DNA of 64,000 nt from JBCBJX01 sp964342855 (GTDB taxonomy: Bacteria; Pseudomonadota; Alphaproteobacteria; Caulobacterales; Parvularculaceae). The position numbers were made by a program, and so were the translations under genes. The DNA is taken from contig CAYFIB010000002.1 in the NCBI GenBank assembly GCA_964342855.1, forward strand, positions 62,001-126,000, in the 5' to 3' direction. Every line of letters starts with the position of its first letter. Position 1 is the first letter of the stretch. Below, in pieces: positions 57,022 to 64,000 of the stretch. Below the pieces are notes generated by a model. The model ran no database searches and had not been told where the DNA came from. It was given only the letters and a program-made list of their open reading frames with translations.

Positions 57022-57744
57022 TTAGCCGGCACTCCGCAGTGAGATCATACTGGACATTGAGCCTTGCTGGCGGAGTTCAAGGTGGCCTGAACCGGCGACG
57101 ATCGTCGCCATGGGCGCTCCAAAATCAATCGGAAAGAGCAACGGTGCGCTTGGAATTGTCTCAACGGGAATCGGTCTTCGATAATACCGGAGGCAAGCCT
57201 CAATGATCCATTCGATGGCTGCGGTGCTCGTCACTGAAATCCTGGGCTCGCGACGAATTCGACGCTTATTGTCGTATCGGGCAAGGCATCCCCAGTCTTG
57301 CTGCGATTGAATGACCATATTGGTCATACGGCGCGTACCCTCGCGCTCACCATATTTCTCAGCCATTCTTCTATGAACGTCAGCAGACGAACAATCACCA
57401 TGTAAAGATGTCAAACGGCCGATAATTTCTGCTACTTGACCAAAAAACGGATAAGTTGTGATCGCCATGCCCCAGGTTAGAGCGGCGACAGAAACGTCCG
57501 GTTCCTTGCGAAAAATAGCGACGCCGCGACTTGCGAACTCATCAAGATCCGGGAGCGGAAGAAGCCAAAGCCTGTTCAGAACCGTGATCGTCTTTTTCTT
57601 AGCCGCAGGGCTGAGGCCGGCCTCAGAGATGCATGCCTTAAAGTCATCCTGAGAACTGAAGCCGGCTCGCACGCGCAATGCGGCGGCGGCCCATTCAAGG
57701 CTTATGAATCGGTCGAAGCCGATGTGCGGCGTGTCAGTGATCAT
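57022..57744 (-). CDS. brxA: BrxA-like protein of a BREX operon, 240 aa
   Basis: The last gene of the minus-strand defence operon. A block TTYPFFGQVAEIIGRLTSL followed by VHRRMAEKYGEREGTRRMTN and QSQQDWGCL resembles the BrxA (DUF1819-like) fold, a small DNA-binding factor needed for BREX. Position supports it: in type III loci the order is pglX, brxHII, pglZ, brxA, which matches here. The start overlaps the pglZ stop (57741), typical for this operon. The protein family assignment by sequence alone is moderate, mainly context based. Confidence 0.6.
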   Translation of the reverse strand: MITDTPHIGFDRFISLEWAAAALRVRAGFSSQDDFKACISEAGLSPAAKKKTITVLNRLWLLPLPDLDEFASRGVAIFRKEPDVSVAALTWGMAITTYPFFGQVAEIIGRLTSLHGDCSSADVHRRMAEKYGEREGTRRMTNMVIQSQQDWGCLARYDNKRRIRREPRISVTSTAAIEWIIEACLRYYRRPIPVETIPSAPLLFPIDFGAPMATIVAGSGHLELRQQGSMSSMISLRSAG

Positions 57745-59741
57745 TCTGAAGGGCTTTCGATACGGACCCTCACGAAGGGCACGATCAGCTCTTCTATCGA
57801 AATTCCGCCATGTGCGACAATCTCATCGCCGGACCTGACAAACGCCTTCCGGGCTTCGGCGAAAAAAGGAACAAAATCAGCGGGCAGGCCTGCGAGCTCG
57901 AGTTTGAAGCCCGTGCTGTCTTCCGGAATCGTGGCGGCGAGCTCACGGCTGCGATAGATCCGTACTCGCTCCCCGCTCGTCTCTGTAATAGCGCCTTGCG
58001 ATAGCCGCCCGGCGCCCTCCGCATCTAGGTTTCCATGGTCTGACGTGACATAGATTTGATACCCGTGTCTTGCGTAAAGCCGGAAAAGCTGATCGACAAA
58101 ACCAGTTTGGCACCAGTCTGTAATCTGACTTAATAGGCCGCGCTTGCCCAGATGCGCCCCGTGAACGAATTCGTCGATCATGTCGACGACCACGCCAGAG
58201 ACCTTCACAGATTCATTTGAAATTTCGTCTTCAAGCTGGGCAAGTTGGTTAACGCGTTTAAGACTTTTTCGATAGTGAATTTCGCTTTGTCTAAGCCCAT
58301 CTTCTTTCCAGAATTCAGACCACAAAGCGGGTTCTTTTGACGTGGTATCGATCGACTTTGCGAACTCTCTCGGGCGGCGTCCTGAGAACAACGCCTGTCG
58401 CGAGACTGCCGTCAATGTTGGAAGCCATGCAAAGCTGGCGAATTCCTCAAAAAGGAAATTATTATGCTGAGTATCTAGAAACTCACGGATTTGCGCCCAT
58501 TGGTCAAGGGCGAGGCCGTCGAACACGAGCAATGCGATGCGTTGAGAATGATCTTTCCTGCGCATACTAAGAAAGCGCGGGACATGATGGAGCATGACAG
58601 GTGCGCGAGACGCTGGAAGGGATGACAGCGCCTCATAATGCTGCATGCACCACTCTTTGAGTCGTTCGTCGGCGTTCTTGAGCAGCTCCTGGACCTTTGG
58701 CCGTAATCTCATCGCATCAGGCGGCGTGAGACGGTGAAATCGGTAGAGGAGAGCGCCAATCTGCTCGGCGAATTCCAACCAGGATCGATACGATGCGTTT
58801 TGATCGGGCGTATCGGCGGCAGATTTTTCGATTGACTTTACGACAAACAGTCGAACAGCGTTTGCGTCCTGAAGCGTTCCGACTTGAGCCCAAGCCGGGA
58901 ATTCTGCGGGCAGGTTTTCGACGGATACGGGTTCAAGAAGACCTTCGAGAAACATATTGTCGATGATGACGCGAACGTCAGGATGCTCAAACGGGATTGG
59001 ATATGTAACGGCGTTTGGCGTCGACCGTTCAATATGATGAGAGCTGAAGGTCGCTCCTCGTTCAAGAAGAAACGACTCCCACGCGTTCTGAACGTATCGG
59101 GCCAGAAAATTCCGATCGGCAAAAAGTTCAGCTAACGGAAGGCAAGAAAGACTGCCGTTGCTGTCGAAGGAATCAGCAGCATGTTGAGCGAGAAAAATAG
59201 GAAGTTCCTCGGCGCGATAGTGAAGCCGTAATAGCTCTCTCCAGAAATCTTCGGGTCGGTCGATCATTGACGGCAAAAACCGAAAGATGTGCACGAGCAG
59301 GAATGTTTTGGTCTCTTTGTCTCCAATCGGATTTGAAGTGTGTTGCTGATACGCCTTAAAAAGCGCCTCATGGTGAGCTGATGCGAGTTTTCGGATGACC
59401 GGATAGCTGAGGTTCGGAAGAAGGTCCGCCAGGCTCAGTTTTACGATGCGTGCGGATTTCAGATAGTCCCAAGGAAGCTCGTCGACATCTCCATCTCGAA
59501 CGTGCAAGATTAGTGCTTTCGCGGACGAGTTGTGGTTTTTATCCCATTCGTTACGAAAGCGCTCTTCGTATTGCGCGCGAAATACAATCGGGTCTTCAAA
59601 CGGGAGAACTTCAAATCCCGTTCTGTTGAGTTTACTAAGGATTATTTCGTCCAGGAGAAGATTATCCGGGTCGGAAGCAATCCATAAGCGGGAAAGATCC
59701 GCAGCGAACTCGCGAGTAATGTGATTGAACCACTCAGTCAT
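57741..59741 (-). CDS. pglZ: PglZ, alkaline-phosphatase-fold BREX protein, 666 aa
   Basis: PglZ proteins carry an alkaline-phosphatase-like metal-binding domain that is required in every BREX type. Here RIALLVFDGLALDQWAQIRE gives the first aspartate site (about 415-435) and VTSDHGNLDAEG (about 560-572) the second. The N-terminal region RLWIASDPDNLLLDE with DELPWDYLKSARIVKLSL is the type III-like start. The ATG at 59741 overlaps the helicase stop by eight bases; a longer frame to 59771 is less likely. It is co-transcribed with helicase, methylase and brxA-like genes. How PglZ blocks phage replication is not known in detail. Confidence 0.82.
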   Translation of the reverse strand: MTEWFNHITREFAADLSRLWIASDPDNLLLDEIILSKLNRTGFEVLPFEDPIVFRAQYEERFRNEWDKNHNSSAKALILHVRDGDVDELPWDYLKSARIVKLSLADLLPNLSYPVIRKLASAHHEALFKAYQQHTSNPIGDKETKTFLLVHIFRFLPSMIDRPEDFWRELLRLHYRAEELPIFLAQHAADSFDSNGSLSCLPLAELFADRNFLARYVQNAWESFLLERGATFSSHHIERSTPNAVTYPIPFEHPDVRVIIDNMFLEGLLEPVSVENLPAEFPAWAQVGTLQDANAVRLFVVKSIEKSAADTPDQNASYRSWLEFAEQIGALLYRFHRLTPPDAMRLRPKVQELLKNADERLKEWCMQHYEALSSLPASRAPVMLHHVPRFLSMRRKDHSQRIALLVFDGLALDQWAQIREFLDTQHNNFLFEEFASFAWLPTLTAVSRQALFSGRRPREFAKSIDTTSKEPALWSEFWKEDGLRQSEIHYRKSLKRVNQLAQLEDEISNESVKVSGVVVDMIDEFVHGAHLGKRGLLSQITDWCQTGFVDQLFRLYARHGYQIYVTSDHGNLDAEGAGRLSQGAITETSGERVRIYRSRELAATIPEDSTGFKLELAGLPADFVPFFAEARKAFVRSGDEIVAHGGISIEELIVPFVRVRIESPSE

Positions 59742-62544
59742 CTGAGTGTTGTTCGCCGATGTGCAGAACAAGAATGGCGTTCAGCACTGGAGTGAACGTC
59801 TCCGCAGCTTCCAGATCCGCTAAACGCGCCTCGTGATCGGCCTTCAGTTGTTTCCGGCGGAAGGCGCGAACGTTTTCAAGGCCGAGCCGCCCGATCGCTT
59901 GATAGCGAGCCTCAAAGGCGCTTTGGATTTTTTCTCGTTCTTCTTTGATGCGGGCGTGGTGGCTCTTTGCAAGAGCGGCGAAATGTTGCTCACCTACGCT
60001 GACAGCCGCTGTTCGAGATTGCTCGAAAACGCGCTGCGTGCGCTCGTCGGCAATTGATCCCGTTATATGGATTTGTTCCGTCAGAAGGAGGTCCCAAACC
60101 CGTTTGGCGGTCGGCGAGAAGACGCGGCCTTCAGCATTGAGAAATATGGGAATGAGCCGACGGGCGCTAAATTCGTTAGCGGATAATGAGACGTCCCATA
60201 GGGACCACGTTCCGCAGATTGTCTCTGGTAATCCATCAAGACGTATCGCGGCGATCGGCTGACCGGGTACGGCGATAGGGAGGTCTGAGACTAGGGCGCG
60301 AGCGCGAGGGTCTTCAAGCGTCACCCATTCGGCTTCCGGGTGAGCTTCAGCCGTTCTGGCGTCAAAGCAAACCTTGGAAGATACGTCTTTGTCCGTCCAA
60401 TGGATAACCCAGAATGGCGGGTGTTTTTCCGCATGGCCGCCCTTCTTTGGAAGCCCCTTTATCACCGCGCGTTCTAACCAGTACTGCGCCGGGTGATCGC
60501 GCCATTTTTTGGCATCGTCGGCGACAAGATTGTGGTCGTTGGATAGGAGGTCGCTCTTTTCGCGCGACTTGGCGATCGATGATCTGAGTTCCGTGATCGC
60601 TGCGTCGCATTCCGTATCGATCGTATCGGGGTTTTGCAGACCTGCAATGTACAGCGCATCAAAGAGCGTTTCAGGTTCGCTCGAATTCATGACGTCAGAT
60701 GCTTTGTCTACGCCAAACTCGTCAGCGATAACGGCAAGCTTCGTTTCCAGGACCTCGCGCACGCGATGCTCAACCGTGTCTTCAAGGACGAAGTTGATGG
60801 CACGCACGACGTGCGGCTGCCCGATACGGTCGACGCGGCCGATGCGTTGTTCCACCCGCATCGGGTTCCACGGCATATCGAAGTTCACGATGATATGACA
60901 GAACTGAAGGTTCAAGCCCTCGCCGCCAGCGTCCGTTGAGATCAGAATACGGATATCCTGGGAAAACGATTTCTGCGCCCGGGTTCGCGCTTCGAGATCC
61001 ATGCTTCCGTTCAAGGTGGCGACCGAAAATCCGCGGGTTTCGAGGAATTCCGCAAGCATGGCCTGCGTGGGTACGAATTCGGTGAAGACCAGCACCTTTA
61101 ACTCAGGATCATTTTCTTCCTGCTGAAGCGTGTAGATCAGCTCGAGAAGCGCCTCAGCCTTGGCGTCCGTCCCCTGTGCCTCCGTGACGCAAGCCAGGTC
61201 GAGCAGGGTGTCGACCTCAGCCTTTTCCATCTCCCAGCCCTTGGTCTGGATGGCGAGATCCACCTGGGTCTGGCCGTCCAGCTCAGCCCATTCGTCCACG
61301 TCGGCCGTTTCGAACAAGGATGGCTGAAGCTGCGGTTCGTCCAGCAAGGCTTGGCGTTTTTCGAGTGTCGCCCGAATGGCGGCCGTGCTCGACGTTACGA
61401 GGCGCTGCATCAGGATCATCAGGAAACCGATGTGCCGCTGCTTCGCGGCCATGGCCTGGTTGTAGCCGTGGCGGACATAGTTGGTGACCGCCTCATAGAG
61501 CTTTCTCTGCGCCGTATGTTGATCCCGCCATGCGACCGGCTGAAGTCGGGTGATGCGTGGCTTGAAGAGCGGCTTGCCGTCCGCATCGATCGCAAGTCGC
61601 TTCTCTGTACGCACGACAAAGGGAGCGACCCGCTCGCTGGTCACGCTGCTTTCGTCCGGGAAGGCATCCCGGTCGAGCAGCTGCATCAGCCGGTGGAACT
61701 GATCGGTCTTGCCCTGGTGCGGTGTTGCAGACAGCAGAAGCAGATATGGCGCAGCTTCCGCCAGCTCGGCGCCCAGCTTGTAGCGTGCGACCTGGTCTGT
61801 GCTCCCGCCCATTCGGTGGGCCTCGTCAATGATCACCAAATCCCACGACGCTGAGATCAGATCCTCGAAACGCTCCCTGTTGTAGGTGCTTAGCTGCTCA
61901 AGGCTCCAGCCACGGCGGCCTTCGAGGGGTTTCACAGAGTCGAGCGAGCAGATCACCTGATCATGCAGCCTCCAGAGGTTTTCCTCGTCGCTTCGCCATT
62001 GGCGGAAGGCCGAGAGTTCTGAGGGTTCAATAAACTGGAAGCTCTCGCCGAAATGCAATCGCATCTCGGCCTGCCATTGTCGGACCAGACCCTTCGGCGC
62101 CACGACAAGAATCCGCTTCGCCATGCCGCGCAGCTTCAGCTCGCGCAGGATGAGACCGGCTTCGATCGTCTTGCCGAGACCAACTTCGTCCGCAAGCAAA
62201 TAGCGGATCCGATCCCGGCTCATGGCGCGGTTCAGCGCGTAGAGCTGGTGCGGCAGCGGTACGACGCTCGACTGGATGGGTGCGAGGAGTAGGTTTTCCT
62301 CCAGCGCGTCGAGCAGCTTCGCCGCCGCGGCGGTGTGTAGGATGTGTTCGACCGTAGGCTGGACGGTATCAAGCGACGCCAGGTCAGCGGCACGGGCGCG
62401 AACGACGGCGTCCTTCCCGGGCAGCCAGACCCGATAGGCGGTCTCGCCCCAGATCTCCTCCCGATCAACGACACGGCAGGGTGCGGCATGCCTCTCATGC
62501 CAGCACCACGCGCCGATACCGGGTGCACCGTCCGCATGCGTCAC
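59734..62544 (-). CDS. brxHII: SNF2-type helicase of a BREX operon (BrxHII-like), 936 aa
   Basis: Superfamily 2 helicase: Walker A ADEVGLGKT at 118-126, DEAH at about 240-243, LLLLSATPHQGKTDQF (motif III region) near 270-285, and the C-terminal lobe with ISTDAGGEGLNLQFCHIIVN and MRVEQRIGRVDRIGQ (motif VI). This RapA/SNF2-like architecture fits BrxHII and also DrmD of DISARM. The neighbours PglZ and a BrxA-like protein favour BREX type III. The stop and start codons of the operon genes overlap (62541/62544 and 59734/59741), a sign of tight coupling. Confidence 0.78.
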   Translation of the reverse strand: MTHADGAPGIGAWCWHERHAAPCRVVDREEIWGETAYRVWLPGKDAVVRARAADLASLDTVQPTVEHILHTAAAAKLLDALEENLLLAPIQSSVVPLPHQLYALNRAMSRDRIRYLLADEVGLGKTIEAGLILRELKLRGMAKRILVVAPKGLVRQWQAEMRLHFGESFQFIEPSELSAFRQWRSDEENLWRLHDQVICSLDSVKPLEGRRGWSLEQLSTYNRERFEDLISASWDLVIIDEAHRMGGSTDQVARYKLGAELAEAAPYLLLLSATPHQGKTDQFHRLMQLLDRDAFPDESSVTSERVAPFVVRTEKRLAIDADGKPLFKPRITRLQPVAWRDQHTAQRKLYEAVTNYVRHGYNQAMAAKQRHIGFLMILMQRLVTSSTAAIRATLEKRQALLDEPQLQPSLFETADVDEWAELDGQTQVDLAIQTKGWEMEKAEVDTLLDLACVTEAQGTDAKAEALLELIYTLQQEENDPELKVLVFTEFVPTQAMLAEFLETRGFSVATLNGSMDLEARTRAQKSFSQDIRILISTDAGGEGLNLQFCHIIVNFDMPWNPMRVEQRIGRVDRIGQPHVVRAINFVLEDTVEHRVREVLETKLAVIADEFGVDKASDVMNSSEPETLFDALYIAGLQNPDTIDTECDAAITELRSSIAKSREKSDLLSNDHNLVADDAKKWRDHPAQYWLERAVIKGLPKKGGHAEKHPPFWVIHWTDKDVSSKVCFDARTAEAHPEAEWVTLEDPRARALVSDLPIAVPGQPIAAIRLDGLPETICGTWSLWDVSLSANEFSARRLIPIFLNAEGRVFSPTAKRVWDLLLTEQIHITGSIADERTQRVFEQSRTAAVSVGEQHFAALAKSHHARIKEEREKIQSAFEARYQAIGRLGLENVRAFRRKQLKADHEARLADLEAAETFTPVLNAILVLHIGEQHSDD

Positions 62545-64000
62545 GCATCAGCCTCCATGCGGGTGAGCGCCTGATCGTACCAGAGCAGCAGCTTCTCATC
62601 CTCCTGCAGCGCCTCCTCGGGGATCTTCTGGGCGATGCCGATGATGGTCTTGTAGTCCTTAGCGCCCCACGCGGCCTTGAAGCCCGCACGAAGCGCCTCA
62701 AGCCGAAACTCCTTGAGCTTTCGGCCGGGCGCAGACTTGTAGCTCTCGAACTCCTTCAGCAGCGACCGCTCGCGTTTTTGCTCCAGATCCTTCGCCTTGC
62801 TCGGATCGGGGACGTACCAACGGTCCTTCGCCTTGGCCTTCAGCCGCGGGTCGTCCTTCTCCAGACCGCGCAGATCCTTAAAGTTCGTCGAAAGGTAGCT
62901 GTGGATCTGGTTCGGGACATCGCCTTTGCCGTCATACTGCAGGAAGTTGTCTTCGAGCAGTGTGGCGAGTTCGGACTTTTCTTCATGCTTGCGCCACCCG
63001 GCGCCCATCTGGACCGTGAACTCGGGATGCACGTCCTGATATGTGGACGGGCGCTTGCGGAGGAAATCCGTCAGCCAGTCGATGGCAGAGCGCTCGTCCG
63101 AGACGAAGAGTTCGATCTGAGGAGCCTGGGCCGCTTGCGCGCGCTTTCGGTCATAGTCGGCGACCTGCTCGGGGAGGAACACCATCCCGTCGCGCTCGGG
63201 ATAGCGGTTGCGTAGTCCGTCGAGGAATTCCTCTGTCGAGAGCGGAACAGGGAAGTCGTGGCGCACGAACCACGCCACCATCCGGTCGTAGATGCGCCGG
63301 GGATCGCGCTCGACGACAATCTCGAGGATCCCGCTTTTCACCTTCGAAACCGGCAATTGCCTGAGATGGGTTTCGACGAAGTCCCAAGCCGACTCGGGCG
63401 CGGCACCGCGCTCGGCGAGACGGGTTTCAAGGCCACCATTCGGCTTATAGACCGAGATGACGAGATCCTGCTTCACTGCTGTCGTCGACGTGACTTGCCG
63501 GTAGCTGCCTTGCTTCTTGTCGAGCGCGGTCACCTCGGCGACCACGAAGCCGGCCTGCTGCAATGCCACCTGGATCGCGTTCCAGACCGATGCCTTGCTG
63601 TTCGAGAAGACCACAGTCATCCAGCGGCCCGGCTTCAGCACGCGATGATACTCGGCGAAGCACTTCTGCATCAGGTGTTGATACTCAGGCAGCGCCTTAT
63701 CTTTGAAGCTGTCCATGATCGCTTCAGGGCGCGCATCGGTAGTAACGCCATGCCATGACTCAACCAAAAAATTTAGGTCGGCATAAAAGATGTTTGCCCC
63801 GAACGGAGGGTCAGTAAATACGTAATCAATACTGTTGTCCGAAAGAGGCAGCCTGGCAGCGGTGCCCGTAGAAATGGCTGCTGATTGGCCAGCAGCACGG
63901 TAGGTTCGAAACGCTTTAGCTAGTCGATCGAGCTTGCCACTTAAATTGTACCAAGGGCTACACTCTGAATGCTGTGATGCCACATAGTACACGCCGTTCA
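62541..64000 (-). CDS. pglX: BREX adenine-specific DNA methylase (PglX type), C-terminal part only
   Basis: The frame is open to the right edge, so the N-terminus lies outside the window; at least 486 codons are visible. DNA methylase motif IV is YVFTDPPFGANIFYADL, and GRWMTVVFSNSKASVWN plus QDLVISVYKPNG follow as in DUF1156-type (COG1743) adenine methylases. In type III BREX this is PglXI, which marks host DNA so that the system spares it. The long region after the catalytic domain (about residues 200-486 of what is seen) is of unknown role, probably target recognition. Upstream brxF and brxC would be expected beyond 64,000. Confidence 0.72.
   Translation of the reverse strand, partial: NGVYYVASQHSECSPWYNLSGKLDRLAKAFRTYRAAGQSAAISTGTAARLPLSDNSIDYVFTDPPFGANIFYADLNFLVESWHGVTTDARPEAIMDSFKDKALPEYQHLMQKCFAEYHRVLKPGRWMTVVFSNSKASVWNAIQVALQQAGFVVAEVTALDKKQGSYRQVTSTTAVKQDLVISVYKPNGGLETRLAERGAAPESAWDFVETHLRQLPVSKVKSGILEIVVERDPRRIYDRMVAWFVRHDFPVPLSTEEFLDGLRNRYPERDGMVFLPEQVADYDRKRAQAAQAPQIELFVSDERSAIDWLTDFLRKRPSTYQDVHPEFTVQMGAGWRKHEEKSELATLLEDNFLQYDGKGDVPNQIHSYLSTNFKDLRGLEKDDPRLKAKAKDRWYVPDPSKAKDLEQKRERSLLKEFESYKSAPGRKLKEFRLEALRAGFKAAWGAKDYKTIIGIAQKIPEEALQEDEKLLLWYDQALTRMEADA

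Noticed and set aside
59734..62544. DISARM (drmD) as the identity of the helicase operon
   Set aside because: PglZ and a BrxA-like gene follow, which DISARM lacks; DISARM genes drmA/drmB/drmC are not seen. It stays open only because the upstream side is outside the window.
1..64000. CRISPR array, rRNA genes or a riboswitch of known class
   Set aside because: No regularly spaced direct repeats, no rRNA-like conserved blocks and no known riboswitch core were seen on either strand.

Overview
The window is GC-rich, densely coded DNA that reads as an alphaproteobacterial chromosome, perhaps a marine Parvularculales/Caulobacterales-type organism. That placement rests on gene content and style only: paired pimeloyl-type acyl-CoA dehydrogenases, two histidine-box desaturases, a DUF1800/DUF1501 pair and a tRNA-Arg(ACG). 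It is not a species call. Long antisense ORFs are common because of the base composition and were left out.

Bases 1 to about 33,000 look like ordinary chromosome: two fatty-acid desaturases, a SpoU-type RNA methylase, a large secreted beta-propeller amidohydrolase, two acyl-CoA dehydrogenases, a DsrE-like protein, the DUF1800/DUF1501 pair, a ParA-like ATPase, a lipoprotein alpha/beta hydrolase, gamma-glutamyltransferase, a P1-family peptidase, tRNA-Arg, an FG-GAP lipoprotein, a hybrid sensor kinase, a serine hydrolase, an NAD(P)-binding protein and an AraC regulator. One gene stands out as an insert: an OLD-type ATPase/TOPRIM protein at 18.4-20.4 kb. Palindromic repeats lie between several genes, and a 723-bp gap at 25.9-26.6 kb holds a repeated two-hairpin module.

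At 33,115 the DNA changes character. A 3' half of a tRNA-Val(CAC) gene, cut at the anticodon loop, looks like one attachment end of an integrated element that continues past the right edge. The island carries: (i) transposase debris; (ii) an XRE-type HTH fused to a large GTPase; (iii) two more AT-rich membrane-protein genes; (iv) a damaged diversity-generating retroelement (DGR), with a truncated and frameshifted avd, a reverse transcriptase with one in-frame amber codon, and a convergent target gene whose C-terminus is a formylglycine-enzyme-type variable domain; (v) mobilisation genes (relaxase, ribbon-helix-helix accessory protein, DUF736, VirD4/TraG coupling protein, a possible oriT) followed by unknown membrane proteins, a small zinc metallopeptidase, DUF3768, a Fic protein and an ArdC-like antirestriction protein; (vi) a minus-strand operon in the order methylase, SNF2-type helicase, PglZ, BrxA-like, which matches the 3' part of a type III BREX phage-defence locus. 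Its start lies beyond base 64,000.

The most unusual items are the DGR target (alpha/beta hydrolase, about five membrane segments, then a variable FGE domain) encoded opposite to its decayed RT, and the HTH-GTPase fusion. Several structured leader elements sit upstream of mobilisation genes, including a stem that buries a complete Shine-Dalgarno sequence. No template repeat, integrase or type IV secretion genes were found by eye in the window.
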